64,000 bases of DNA from positions 248,001 to 312,000 of the forward strand of contig NZ_JMSQ01000006.1 in the NCBI RefSeq assembly GCF_000696575.1, read 5' to 3'. The stretch's first letter is position 1; each line of letters opens with the position of its first letter. Of the stretch, positions 17,724 through 26,206 are shown piece by piece. The DNA comes from Siccibacter colletis (lineage in GTDB: Bacteria; Pseudomonadota; Gammaproteobacteria; Enterobacterales; Enterobacteriaceae). Under the pieces are notes generated by a model that saw only the letters and a program-made list of their open reading frames with translations, did not search any database and was not told the origin of the DNA. The translations under genes and the position numbers were made by a program.

Positions 17724-19196
17724 TCAGACTTTACCGCTTAAGCGCTGGTGGAAATCGCGGCTACGCAGGTCGAGGCCTTGGATGGTCACCGTTGCATCAT
17801 GACGCGCATAGCGGGTTTCAATTGCATCCAGCATCGCTACGGTAGAGGCGTCCCAGATCTGGGCGTGGGTCAGGTCGATAGTGACCTGCGCCGGATCGTC
17901 CGCATAGTTAAAGTGTTCGAACAGGTCGTTGCTGCTGGCGAAGAACAGCGGGCCGCGCACGGTGTAGCGCACGCTCTGTCCGTCCGCGGCCAGTTCGCGC
18001 TCGGCGCGCACCACATGCGCCACGCGGCGGGCGAACAGCACCATCGCAAACACCACGCCGCCGGCCACGCCAATCGCCAGATTTCCGGTTGCCACCGTTG
18101 CGGCCACCGTCACCAGCATCACCAGGGTTTCCGGCACCGGCATATGCTTCAGGGTGGCGGGCCTGACGCTGTGCCAGTCGAGGGTTTTCACCGCCACAAT
18201 CATCATAATGCCCGCCAGCACCACCATCGGGATCTGCGCCATGATCTCGCTCAGTACCGTTACCAGCAGCAGCAGGACCAGCCCGGCGGCAACGGTAGAG
18301 ACGCGGGAACGCGCTTTACCCAGCCCGACGTTAACAATGGTCTGGCCGATCATCGCGCAGCCGGCGATGCCGCCATAGAAGCCGGCAAAAATATTCGCTA
18401 CCCCGAGGCCCCAGCATTCGCGGCGTTTGCTGGACGGGGTGTCGGTGATCTCATCCACCAGCTTGGCGGTGAGCAGCGATTCCATCAGGCCGACAAAGGC
18501 AACGCTCAGGGCGCACGGCCAGATGATCTGCAGGGTTTGCAGGTTTAGCGGCACCAGCAGCTCGGTCAGCCCTGGCAGACCCGGCAGCATCGGCCCTTCG
18601 TCGCCCACGGTGGGCGTCAGCAGACCGAAGCCCATGGTGATAGCGGTAACCGCCACGATAGCCACCAGCGGGGAGGGAACGCTTTTCGTCACGTAAGGCA
18701 GGCCGAGCACGATGACCAGCGTCAGAGCAAACAGCCCCCACACCAGCGGTGACTGGCCCCAGATATGCGGCACCTGCGCGAAGAAGATAAGAATGCCGAG
18801 GGCATTAACAAACCCGGTCATTACCGAGCGCGGAATATAGCGCATCATGCGCGCCAGGCCGCAGACGCCAAACAGGATCTGGATAATGCCCGCCAGCACG
18901 ACCGCTGGCAGGATGTAGCCCACGCCGTGCTGATGCACCATCGGGCCAATCACCAGCGCCACCGAGCCGGCAGCGGCAGTCACCATCGCCGGGCGACCGC
19001 CGAGTACGGACATCGCCAGACACAGCACCACCGAGGCGATAAGGCTGACTTTCGGATCGACACCGGCAATAACGGAGAAGGAGATCACTTCCGGGATCAG
19101 CGCCAGGGCAGTGATCACGCCAGCCAGGGTCTCTCTCACCAGCAGACGTGGCGAACGCAGGACGGTAGCAACCGCAGCGATATTGTTTTCAGACAT
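17724..19196 (-). CDS. SulP-family inorganic anion transporter
   Basis: Inner-membrane transporter of the SulP (SLC26-like) family, which moves anions such as sulfate, bicarbonate or dicarboxylates; the substrate cannot be told from sequence. 490 aa. About 10-12 hydrophobic helices fill residues 20-390, including the family-like segments VTAAAGSVALVIGPMV and GFYGGIAGCAMIGQTIVN. A C-terminal STAS domain covers about 395-485. It is shorter than E. coli DauA (YchM), from which it differs clearly, so it is a separate SulP type. K-12 has nothing here: yojI is next to mqo. It is convergent with yojI and divergent from mqo, with a 447-bp gap to mqo. Confidence 0.88.
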   Translation of the reverse strand: MSENNIAAVATVLRSPRLLVRETLAGVITALALIPEVISFSVIAGVDPKVSLIASVVLCLAMSVLGGRPAMVTAAAGSVALVIGPMVHQHGVGYILPAVVLAGIIQILFGVCGLARMMRYIPRSVMTGFVNALGILIFFAQVPHIWGQSPLVWGLFALTLVIVLGLPYVTKSVPSPLVAIVAVTAITMGFGLLTPTVGDEGPMLPGLPGLTELLVPLNLQTLQIIWPCALSVAFVGLMESLLTAKLVDEITDTPSSKRRECWGLGVANIFAGFYGGIAGCAMIGQTIVNVGLGKARSRVSTVAAGLVLLLLVTVLSEIMAQIPMVVLAGIMMIVAVKTLDWHSVRPATLKHMPVPETLVMLVTVAATVATGNLAIGVAGGVVFAMVLFARRVAHVVRAERELAADGQSVRYTVRGPLFFASSNDLFEHFNYADDPAQVTIDLTHAQIWDASTVAMLDAIETRYARHDATVTIQGLDLRSRDFHQRLSGKV

Positions 19197-19643
19197 ATTA
19201 TTTTCGCAGGGAGTGGGTAGTTATCAGTCAATATTGCCGCAGTGAAGGCAACGAAGAGGCCGCGCTGGCGCGGCGCGCGTTATCTTACAAGTCTGCAACA
19301 AATCACGCTACTGTTATCTGTGTCACAGTTTTTTGGCGCTAAAAGTGCATTTATCGCTATGTCCATTAACAGGATTATTGCTTTTATATCAGTTCATTAG
19401 CGCAATCACTTTCAGGCTCAGCCGCAAATACGTATAAAAACAACGGATTAACAACTTAAGACAAATATTAATTTAATTTTTAAACATTATTTCAATCTTT
19501 TCCTGGTAGTGTTAACTTTAGCCCCCCTTAAGTATGGAAATGTCAGCGTATCCAGGCCGCGCGTGCGCGTGGCTGCGGCGACAACTTTCACCTGCAAAGA
19601 CCATATAAGCGCCTGAATAAGGCCAGAAGAAAGCGATAAGGCT
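19197..19643. other. SulP-mqo divergent promoter region
   Basis: 447 bp, much richer in A+T than its neighbours, with no gene. It must hold the promoters of both genes. The only site-like string is TGTTATCTGTGTCACA (19312-19327), a one-mismatch CRP core; mqo is under catabolite and ArcA control in E. coli. Evidence is weak beyond that. Confidence 0.5.
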
Positions 19644-21296
19644 ATGAATATGAAAAACTTATCTGCCATTCTCTTCGCGGCAGCGATGGGAACCGGACTG
19701 TTTACCGGAATGGCTAACGCAGCGCAAGAAGAGCAAACCGACGTTCTGCTCATCGGCGGCGGCGTCATGAGTGCCACCCTCGGCACCTACCTGCACGAGC
19801 TGGAGCCGGACTGGTCGATGACCATGGTTGAGCGCCTGGACGGCGTGGCGGAAGAGAGCTCTAACGGCTGGAACAACGCCGGTACCGGCCACTCTGCGCT
19901 GATGGAACTGAACTACACCCCGCAGAACTCCGACGGCAGCATCAGCATCGAGAAAGCGGTTGAGATCAACGAAGCCTTCCAGATCTCCCGTCAGTTCTGG
20001 GCGCACCAGGTCAACCTGGGCGTGCTGACCAACCCGAAAACCTTTATCAATACCGTACCGCACATGAGTTTCGTGTGGGGCGATCAGAACGTGAACTTCC
20101 TGCGCGCGCGCTATGCCGCTCTGCAGAAAAGCTCCCTGTTCCGCGGCATGCTCTACTCTGAAGATCACGCGCAGATCAAGCAGTGGGCACCGCTGGTAAT
20201 GGAAGGTCGCGACCCGAACCAGAAAGTCGCTGCCACCCGCACTGAAATCGGTACCGACGTTAACTACGGCGAAATCACCCGTCAGCTGGTCGCCTCTCTG
20301 AAGAAGAACGATAAGTTCGATCTGCAGCTCAGCACCGAAGTGCGCGGCTTCAAGCGTAACGACGACAAGTCCTGGACTGTGACCGTTGCCGATCTGAAAA
20401 ACAACGAGCAGGAACGTACCATCAAGGCGAAATTCGTCTTTATCGGTGCGGGCGGCGCGGCGCTGAAACTGCTGCAGGAAACCGGTATTCCGGAAGCGGA
20501 AAACTACGCAGGCTTCCCGGTCGGCGGTCAGTTCCTGGTGTCTGAGAACCCGGAAGTGGTTAACCGTCACCTGGCGAAAGTCTACGGTCAGGCTTCCGTG
20601 GGTGCGCCACCGATGTCGGTTCCGCACATTGATACCCGTATGCTGGACGGCAAGCGCGTCGTTCTGTTCGGGCCGTTCGCGACCTTCTCCACCAAGTTCC
20701 TGAAAAACGGTTCCCTGTGGGATCTGATGAGCGCGACCACCACCTCGAACTTCATGCCGATGGTAAACGTAGGCCTGGATAACTTCGATCTGGTGAAATA
20801 CCTGATTAGCCAGGTAATGCTGTCTGACGACGAGCGTTTCGAAGCGCTGCAGGAATACTACCCGCAGGCGAAGAAAGAAGACTGGCGTCTGTGGCAGGCG
20901 GGTCAGCGCGTGCAGATCATCAAACGTGATGAAGAGAAGGGCGGCGTGCTGCGCCTGGGTACTGAAGTAGTCAGCGACAAAGACGGCACCGTTGCCGCGC
21001 TGCTGGGTGCATCACCGGGCGCGTCTACTGCGGCACCGATCATGCTGCACCTGATGGAAAAAGTGTTTAAAGACAAGGTTGCGACCCCAGAGTGGCAGGC
21101 GAAGCTGAAAACCATCATCCCGTCTTATGGCACTAAGCTGAACGGCAACGTTGAAGCCACGGAACGTGAACTGGAAAACACCAGCCGCGTACTGGGCCTG
21201 AAATACGAAGCGCCGAAAGCGGTCTCTCCGGCGCCGAAGCCGGAAGGCAAAATGCCGGACCAGGAAGTTAACGCGGTATCTGATATCGCGCTGTAA
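19644..21296 (+). CDS. mqo: Malate:quinone oxidoreductase
   Basis: FAD-dependent peripheral membrane enzyme that oxidises malate to oxaloacetate and passes electrons to quinone, bypassing NAD-linked malate dehydrogenase. 550 aa, against 548. An N-terminal hydrophobic stretch that resembles a signal peptide (1-26, ending GMANA) precedes the FAD motif [18 protein letters not shown]. coli Mqo has a similar stretch. Conserved segments [20 protein letters not shown] and [15 protein letters not shown] are present. It is a single gene with its own terminator, facing eco. Confidence 0.97.
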   Translation: MNMKNLSAILFAAAMGTGLFTGMANAAQEEQTDVLLIGGGVMSATLGTYLHELEPDWSMTMVERLDGVAEESSNGWNNAGTGHSALMELNYTPQNSDGSISIEKAVEINEAFQISRQFWAHQVNLGVLTNPKTFINTVPHMSFVWGDQNVNFLRARYAALQKSSLFRGMLYSEDHAQIKQWAPLVMEGRDPNQKVAATRTEIGTDVNYGEITRQLVASLKKNDKFDLQLSTEVRGFKRNDDKSWTVTVADLKNNEQERTIKAKFVFIGAGGAALKLLQETGIPEAENYAGFPVGGQFLVSENPEVVNRHLAKVYGQASVGAPPMSVPHIDTRMLDGKRVVLFGPFATFSTKFLKNGSLWDLMSATTTSNFMPMVNVGLDNFDLVKYLISQVMLSDDERFEALQEYYPQAKKEDWRLWQAGQRVQIIKRDEEKGGVLRLGTEVVSDKDGTVAALLGASPGASTAAPIMLHLMEKVFKDKVATPEWQAKLKTIIPSYGTKLNGNVEATERELENTSRVLGLKYEAPKAVSPAPKPEGKMPDQEVNAVSDIAL

Positions 21297-21301
21297 CTGA
21301 C

Positions 21302-21330
21302 AAAAAACCCCGCTGCGGCGGGGTTTTTTT
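21302..21330. terminator. Bidirectional terminator of mqo and eco
   Basis: CCCCGC-TGCG-GCGGGG with an A run before and a T run after, placed between convergent mqo and eco. Confidence 0.85.
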
Positions 21331-21334
21331 ATGC

Positions 21335-21832
21335 TTATCGTTCAACGGCGCTCTGCAGCGTCTCATCCGCTTTCCACACCCGATACTTCACCTCAATATT
21401 CTCCGGCGCATAGACCACGATCGGCAGCTTGCTGTTGTAGCGCAGCATAGCCTTATCGCCGAGCTGTACCGGCACAAACTTCTGCGTTTTCTCGTTTTTC
21501 GGGCAGGCCATCATGGTGGATGCCGGCGCGCTGACGCGGCTCAGCTGGTAATAGTCATAGCCCCAGCCCTCCAGGGTTTTCGTCTCCAGCGTGCCGCCCA
21601 TGCGGTGCTGGTTGCAGTCCACGCCCATGGTTTTACCGGGCAGCAGTTCTACTTTGTAATTCTGTTCGTTCTCCAGCGCAGGCAGAGCAATCGCCACGCG
21701 CTTCATGCCTTTTTCCGCCGCCGGATAAGGCGCGATTTTCTCAAGCGGCTGGGACGTCGAAGCGGGGAGGGTGTCAGCCCATGCGGCACCGCTGGCGCAG
21801 GCAGCGATAATCAGCATCAGTGCATGTTTCAT
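21335..21832 (-). CDS. eco: Ecotin, periplasmic serine protease inhibitor
   Basis: Dimeric periplasmic inhibitor of trypsin-fold proteases such as trypsin, elastase and chymotrypsin. 165 aa, against 162. The signal peptide [19 protein letters not shown] is cleaved before DTLPAS. The reactive loop reads ASTMMACP, with Met107-Met108 as the P1-P1' pair, and Cys73 and Cys110 form the loop-holding disulfide known in E. coli ecotin. In K-12 nap genes follow eco; here an unrelated small lipoprotein gene follows. Confidence 0.96.
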   Translation of the reverse strand: MKHALMLIIAACASGAAWADTLPASTSQPLEKIAPYPAAEKGMKRVAIALPALENEQNYKVELLPGKTMGVDCNQHRMGGTLETKTLEGWGYDYYQLSRVSAPASTMMACPKNEKTQKFVPVQLGDKAMLRYNSKLPIVVYAPENIEVKYRVWKADETLQSAVER

Positions 21833-22001
21833 CGTGGTTCCTTAAAGCAAATTCATCGTGCTGAAAGATTACCATAGGGTCTTAATGAATTAATTCAGAT
21901 TTACGATATTTTTCGGTGTAAAAAACTGGTTAATGAAATATAGATGGTGTTTCAGGCTGTTTGTGGGGATTTAGTTGAAGGGATGTATGGAGGGTAAGTA
22001 A

Positions 22002-22019
22002 AAGCCCCCGCAGGGGCTT
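22002..22019 (-). terminator. Terminator of the small lipoprotein gene
   Basis: On the minus strand AAGCCCC and GGGGCTT form a hairpin followed by TTTTA, only 6 bp after the stop codon of the 22026-22253 gene. Confidence 0.75.
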
Positions 22020-22025
22020 CGACGA

Positions 22026-22253
22026 TCAGTGCGGCACTTCCGCCACTTTCTCGACTTCGGTTTTGTTGATCTGCTGCTTCACGCCGTTCGCATCGGTATA
22101 GCCCAGCAGGCCAGCATCAGACTCTTTTGGTTTGCCATCGCTGATGATGGTACGCCCGTCCGTTGTGTGGATAGCGTAGCTTGTGCGCGTACAACCTGAC
22201 AGTGCGGTTACCGCCAGCAGTGCGGCTAACGGAATGATCAGTGTCTTTTTCAT
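22026..22253 (-). CDS. Small YgdI/YgdR-like lipoprotein
   Basis: Predicted 75-aa lipoprotein of the YgdI/YgdR (DUF903) group, of unknown function. The N-terminus MKKTLIIPLAALLAVTALSGC has a lipobox LSGC. The short mature part contains YAIHTTDGRTIISDGKP, the SH3-like strand pattern of the group. An ATG two codons upstream (22257-22259) is possible. I prefer the inner one because GAGG lies 6 nt before it, whereas the outer ATG touches the Shine-Dalgarno. It is monocistronic, with a terminator right behind it. Confidence 0.85.
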   Translation of the reverse strand: MKKTLIIPLAALLAVTALSGCTRTSYAIHTTDGRTIISDGKPKESDAGLLGYTDANGVKQQINKTEVEKVAEVPH

Positions 22254-22426
22254 ATCCATCCTCTCTATTGGTTGTTTTGCTTAGGTTTTATTATAGCAGA
22301 GGATTTTTTGTCAGTGGTTTATGACGGTTAAATGTAAAGATTTCGCACTAACTGCTAAAAATATATGTCGTGCCAGCAGGTGATTCGGAGGGTGATTTCG
22401 GCGGTTTAACGCCACGACCAACAGGC

Positions 22427-22447
22427 TTGATTGTGATCAATATCACA
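22427..22447 (+). promoter_or_regulatory. Overlapping consensus FNR and CRP sites
   Basis: TTGATTGTGATCAA (22427-22440) is a perfect FNR box (TTGAT-N4-ATCAA). TGTGATCAATATCACA (22432-22447) has both perfect CRP half-sites (TGTGA-N6-TCACA). They overlap by nine bases. If TATATT at 22462-22467 is the -10, the FNR centre lies near -41, the usual class II activator position, and CRP near -35. Binding is inferred from consensus only. Confidence 0.8.
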
Positions 22448-22494
22448 TTCCGGAGTGTCGCTATATTAGCGACACAAATAGTTGACCTCCGGAA
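22448..22494 (+). promoter_or_regulatory. Nested palindromes over the promoter of the secreted-protein cluster
   Basis: GTGTCGCTA-TAT-TAGCGACAC (22455-22475) is a perfect 9+3+9 inverted repeat that contains the likely -10 TATATT. Outside it TTCCGGAG (22448-22455) and CTCCGGAA (22487-22494) form another perfect inverted pair. No U tract follows, so a terminator is unlikely. The placement suits a repressor operator. The protein that would bind it is unknown. Confidence 0.65.
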
Positions 22495-22504
22495 ATATCA
22501 CCAA

Positions 22505-22864
22505 ATGAAACTTAGACACGCGGTCTATACATTGACGTTACTCGCCATCGTTGCCACGCCATCGCATGCCATCAGTACTAAATACCGCGCCCAGCTTGAG
22601 CGCTCCGGCTGTACTCAGATTACTGAGCTACAGGGCTGCGATATTCACCAGACAAAAATGCAAAACACCAATGCCGAGCGCCAGCAGATCAGCGCATTTC
22701 TGCGCGACTCCGTTCTCAATCAGCCGACGGATGCAGCATACGAAGCGCTGAATGGGTACGGATTCACTAACCCTGCGCCACTCAAATGGGTGAAAGGGAA
22801 GTACGCCATTAACCTGACCATCAATCAAAAAGACGTTGTTACTCATGCAACGGTTACCCCTTAA
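22505..22864 (+). CDS. Small secreted protein of unknown function
   Basis: 119-aa protein I do not recognise. A signal peptide MKLRHAVYTLTLLAIVATPS with HA following (cleavage about residue 22) sends it to the periplasm. The mature part has just two cysteines, Cys36 and Cys45, which could form a disulfide, and a mixed polar sequence with no obvious domain. The start at 22505 was taken because the signal peptide begins there; the open frame extends upstream to 22370 through the operator region, which is not coding. It is first of a probable operon: the next gene starts 10 bp after its stop. Base composition is more A+T-rich than in flanking core genes. Confidence 0.75.
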   Translation: MKLRHAVYTLTLLAIVATPSHAISTKYRAQLERSGCTQITELQGCDIHQTKMQNTNAERQQISAFLRDSVLNQPTDAAYEALNGYGFTNPAPLKWVKGKYAINLTINQKDVVTHATVTP

Positions 22865-22874
22865 GGCACATTTT

Positions 22875-23477
22875 ATGTTTATTAATCGTACAAAACTCGT
22901 GGTGCTGTCTTTGAGCACTTTGGCCTGGTTTGCTGCCGGGAATGCAAACGCAACAGTTGATTTTACAGGTGGCCAAATCGTTGCCCAGGCTACTGATGGC
23001 TCCTATTCCGTGAAAGATGACTATGGTTCTGTATGGTCAGGTGTCGAGCGCGAGCAGGTAACCGCATCACAAGTGAAATCTTTTGGCATGACTCAGGCCA
23101 AAACTGCTGCAGAGCTTGAGGCAGCACAGCGTGCCCGTACAGAAATCCAGACAAACGCTCTCGCACAGGCAAAAGAATTAGCAGCTCACAACAAACGATA
23201 CGATGCCGCTAATACCATCAATGTAAATGTCTCCAGTCTGAAGCCGGATATGCTGGTAAATACGCCTGCAGGTAGGGTTAAGGCCAGCACGCTCAAGCCG
23301 GGCACCCAGGTTCAGGTAGCATTCAATTCTGCTTTCCATCCCTCTGTTAAAGGCGGCCATGATGGAGCAACAAAGGGTGGTTCTCATGGTGACCATGGCA
23401 CGGGCACGGGGGGTGATAACGCCCATGACCATGCGTTCGGCGGGCATACCGGAGCGGGTCACGGATTCCACATGTAA
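22875..23477 (+). CDS. Secreted protein with His/Gly-rich tail, unknown function
   Basis: 200 aa, not recognised. A signal peptide (1-26, ending GNANA) is followed by a beta-like segment and an Ala/Glu-rich helical stretch, TAAELEAAQRARTEIQ. Next comes a part with two similar short motifs, LVNTPAGRVKAS and LKPGTQVQVAF. The last 47 residues (154-200) are rich in Gly and contain nine His, with HGDHG, HDH and GHGFHM, and no Cys. Such a tail could bind Ni, Cu, Zn or Co ions. AAGG lies 8 nt before the ATG. It is probably co-transcribed with the preceding gene. Function is unknown; metal handling is my inference from the tail only. Confidence 0.78.
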   Translation: MFINRTKLVVLSLSTLAWFAAGNANATVDFTGGQIVAQATDGSYSVKDDYGSVWSGVEREQVTASQVKSFGMTQAKTAAELEAAQRARTEIQTNALAQAKELAAHNKRYDAANTINVNVSSLKPDMLVNTPAGRVKASTLKPGTQVQVAFNSAFHPSVKGGHDGATKGGSHGDHGTGTGGDNAHDHAFGGHTGAGHGFHM

Positions 23478-23529
23478 TGGTTGATGATGATAGCCCACAT
23501 CAGAGGGGCTTTTCGTTGGATGATAGCAG

Positions 23530-23733
23530 ATGAAATTATTCGCTTTTCTTTGGCTGGCTATCTATATGGGCGGCCTTGCCATCTGTAGCCTGAGTGACAG
23601 TACCGCACTGTTCGACAGCTGGGGCTTTATCGGAATTGCTTTTGTGATTGCAGTTTCTGTGTATGCCCTGCTGCTTGTGAATCAGCGCTGCATCAGGGAG
23701 ATCAGGATCTCGCAGCTGAAGAGTGATAAATGA
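23530..23733 (+). CDS. Small inner-membrane protein, unknown
   Basis: 67 aa with two hydrophobic helices, about 3-20 and 32-52, and a basic C-terminus. I do not recognise the family. It starts 52 bp after the His-rich secreted protein, and its TGA overlaps the ATG of the next tiny gene, which suggests translational coupling. Confidence 0.65.
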   Translation: MKLFAFLWLAIYMGGLAICSLSDSTALFDSWGFIGIAFVIAVSVYALLLVNQRCIREIRISQLKSDK

Positions 23734-23825
23734 TCGATTTCCTTTATCGCATCTTGGTACTTTTCCTGTGTCTCGTTTGTGTAGTGTTCTGGCTGGCGGT
23801 GCTGGCGGCTTTGTGGGTGATGTAA
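23730..23825 (+). CDS. 31-residue membrane peptide, unknown
   Basis: A 31-codon frame from ATG 23730 to TAA 23823-23825. Nearly all of it (residues 3-31) is hydrophobic, so it is one membrane helix with a short acidic start (MID). It overlaps the preceding gene in ATGA fashion. The coupling and the hydrophobicity argue that it is real; its length makes this uncertain. A strong terminator follows 38 bp later. Confidence 0.5.
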   Translation: MIDFLYRILVLFLCLVCVVFWLAVLAALWVM

Positions 23826-23863
23826 TGAGGCGCGTTACGCCAGCGAAGGTATGAAGCGGCAAT

Positions 23864-23898
23864 AAAAAAGGGCTTATCGAAATGATAAGCCCTTTTTT
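23864..23898. terminator. Bidirectional terminator between the small-gene cluster and tRNA-Pro
   Basis: AAAAAAGGGCTTATC and GATAAGCCCTTTTTT form a perfect 15-bp stem around GAAAT. It serves the plus-strand cluster and the minus-strand tRNA. Confidence 0.88.
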
Positions 23899-23908
23899 AA
23901 AGGATTTT

Positions 23909-23985
23909 TGGTCGGCACGAGAGGATTTGAACCTCCGACCCCTGACACCCCATGACAGTGCGCTACCAGGCTGCGCTACGTGCCG
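23909..23985 (-). tRNA. proL: tRNA-Pro(GGG)
   Basis: 77-nt tRNA. The minus strand begins CGGCACGTAGCGCAGCCTGG and ends with encoded CCA. The acceptor arms CGGCACG/CGTGCCG pair, the T arm contains GGTTCAAATCC, and the anticodon loop TCATGGGGT gives anticodon GGG. It is nearly identical to E. coli proL. tRNA genes are frequent integration sites, but I saw no second copy of its 3' end in the window. Confidence 0.97.
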
Positions 23986-24062
23986 ACACGTGGAGGCTAA
24001 TACTACCCATTTCCCGACCGATTGCAAGGGTACGGCAAACTGACTGGATTATAATTAATCAA

Positions 24063-25826
24063 TCAGTTAGCGATAAACCGTTTTTCATCGGTCAGCACCT
24101 GCAGCAGCAGCCCGAGCTGCGGTTTATCGTCATCAAGCCGATGACCGCTCTCGTCCCAGGTGCGGTAGTTGCCGTTGTTATCCAGCACCAGCGTCATCTG
24201 CGGGGTGGTCACCGCCAGCGTGTTGCTGTCGGCACCGATGGCCCAGTTATTTTTGCGCGTCGCGGCAAACAGATCTTCACCCTGAGAGTATTCCCCCGGC
24301 GACGTGCTGACATGCAGCAGGCGCATCATCAGGGTCGTCATCACATCCTGATGCTGCGTGAGCTTACTGATGCTCTGCGCCGGCGTACCCGGCCAGTGGA
24401 TCACCAGCGGAACCTGAATGCGCGAACGATCCCAGGCGAAGCTGTCGCGCGCGTCGTCAAGCGGCACGCCGCGTCCGGCGGTGATAATCACCACGGTATT
24501 ATCAAACTTACCGGCGGCTTTTAAGGCCTCCAGCACGCGGGAAATCTGCCCGTCAACGTTCTGTGCCGCCCGGCCATAGCGACGGGTAAAGTTCTGCTGG
24601 TTGCTGTCGCCGTCAAGCGTTGTGCCGTTGAAGGAGACCCACGAGAACCAGCGATTATCTTCCGTTGCGTATTTATCGAGCCAGTTGATCCACTGCCCGG
24701 CGGTCTGGGCATCGCTTTGCGGTTTTGCCGTAGGCAGCGAGAAGTCAGAGAGCAGGGCCTGTCGATAGAGCGCACTGTTGAAGCCGTCTGACGAGAATAG
24801 GCCGAGCTGATAGCCCTGCTGGTTCAACGCGGTGATCAGCGCTGCCGGAATGCGCGCCGAGAGCACGCCGTCCATATAGGCCGGAGAGATACCGTAGAAC
24901 AGGCCGAAGATGCCGTTATCGCTGTAGTTACCGGCACTCATATGCTGGGTAAAGCTGATGTTCTGCCCGGCGAACTGTGCCAGGTTTGGCATCAGCTTCT
25001 CGTAGCGCGAATAGTTCAGGCCATCGATGGTGATCAGCAGAACGTTATGCCCGGTGCCCATGTCGCGATAGCGCAAGTCGCTGAGCGGATACTGTACCGA
25101 TACCGCTTCCGGGTTGCCCTGTTCCACCAGGCGACGCTGGTACTCCTGAGCATCCAGCAGGCCGTGCTTCTCAAGGAAGCGGCGCGCGGTCATCGGGTAG
25201 GAGAGCGGCAGGTTGGCGCGCTGCATGGTGATCGGACGGTAGAAGTTGGCGTCGGCCCAGATATACATCAGGTGCGAGGCCACAAACGAGACGAAAAACA
25301 GCGTCGCTACCGGGCGGGCGTAATGACGGCGGCGACTCAGGCTGCGCAGCTTCTGCCAGCTCCAGGTGGCGAACAGCATTTCGATCAGCAGCAGGATCGG
25401 CACGCCGATAAACATCAGCTGCCAGTCGCGGGCCATTTCGCTCTGATCGGGGTTTATCACCAGTTCCCACACCACCGGATTGAGGTGCAGGTGGAAACGG
25501 GTAAAGACTTCGCTGTCGATAAGCAGCAGCGTCATGCCAGCGGTGGCAAAAGCGGCGGAGAGGAAGCGCATCAGCCGCTGCGACATCACCACGAAGGTGA
25601 GCGGGAACAGGATCAGCAGGTAACCGGCGAAGACCAGAAAGCTGAAGTGGCCCATCAGGCTGACCCAGGAGAATACCCGGCCCGTCAGGGTCGTCGGCCA
25701 GTCAGCGATGAACAGGTAGCGACTTCCCAGCGCTATGGCAACCAGAATGTTGAACAGGGCGAACCAGTGCCCCCAGCTAATCATCTGGGAGACTTTTTCA
25801 CGGTAGCGCTGGCGGTTAGTCACCAT
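24063..25826 (-). CDS. yejM: Inner-membrane LPS-sensing regulator PbgA/LapC
   Basis: Essential inner-membrane protein that senses periplasmic LPS and, through LapB, restrains FtsH degradation of LpxC, setting LPS synthesis; also called PbgA or LapC. 587 aa, against 586. Five TM helices fill about 20-190. A periplasmic domain of the alkaline phosphatase/sulfatase fold follows, with an ITIDGLNYSRY segment but without the full metal-binding set, as in E. coli. The start MVTNRQRYREKV matches the family. It lies 19 bp downstream of yejL in a two-gene operon and ends near tRNA-Pro. Confidence 0.96.
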   Translation of the reverse strand: MVTNRQRYREKVSQMISWGHWFALFNILVAIALGSRYLFIADWPTTLTGRVFSWVSLMGHFSFLVFAGYLLILFPLTFVVMSQRLMRFLSAAFATAGMTLLLIDSEVFTRFHLHLNPVVWELVINPDQSEMARDWQLMFIGVPILLLIEMLFATWSWQKLRSLSRRRHYARPVATLFFVSFVASHLMYIWADANFYRPITMQRANLPLSYPMTARRFLEKHGLLDAQEYQRRLVEQGNPEAVSVQYPLSDLRYRDMGTGHNVLLITIDGLNYSRYEKLMPNLAQFAGQNISFTQHMSAGNYSDNGIFGLFYGISPAYMDGVLSARIPAALITALNQQGYQLGLFSSDGFNSALYRQALLSDFSLPTAKPQSDAQTAGQWINWLDKYATEDNRWFSWVSFNGTTLDGDSNQQNFTRRYGRAAQNVDGQISRVLEALKAAGKFDNTVVIITAGRGVPLDDARDSFAWDRSRIQVPLVIHWPGTPAQSISKLTQHQDVMTTLMMRLLHVSTSPGEYSQGEDLFAATRKNNWAIGADSNTLAVTTPQMTLVLDNNGNYRTWDESGHRLDDDKPQLGLLLQVLTDEKRFIAN

Positions 25827-25845
25827 AACGAGTCGTTAATATCCC

Positions 25846-26073
25846 TTAGTGCTTGCTGTCTTCGTGAATGGAAGACTGCAAGGCCTGGGCGAACGAACGG
25901 GCGATCGCCTGACGTTGTGCGGAGGAGACGCTGGTGTTGATAAGGTTCGTGACCATATTGCCCAGTACCATCAGGGAAAGGTCGGTTGGCGTCTGATGCT
26001 TTTCCAGCACCTGCGCCAGTTCACTCAGCAGTTGTTCGACGTGTTCGTCACTATAGCGGGATTGTTGTGGCAT
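25846..26073 (-). CDS. yejL: Conserved small protein YejL
   Basis: 75-aa cytoplasmic protein of the UPF0352 family, the usual length. It is mostly helical, with the segment [17 protein letters not shown] typical of the family. No function is established. It is the first gene of the yejL-yejM operon and divergent from yejK with 133 bp between. Confidence 0.93.
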   Translation of the reverse strand: MPQQSRYSDEHVEQLLSELAQVLEKHQTPTDLSLMVLGNMVTNLINTSVSSAQRQAIARSFAQALQSSIHEDSKH

Positions 26074-26206
26074 AACTCAAAATCAGTTTGTGAAGAAAGT
26101 CCGACATCTTACCGTAGCAGAGGCATTTTTTCCGCATTTTTATCAACGGTTGCACAAGGCGACGGGCGGTGGTTGAATACCGCCCGGTCTGAAAGGAGAG
26201 TTTATC

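Noticed and set aside
23909..23985. tRNA-Pro as attachment site of an integrated element
   Set aside because: No integrase gene and no second copy of the tRNA 3' end was found within the window, so integration is only a possibility.
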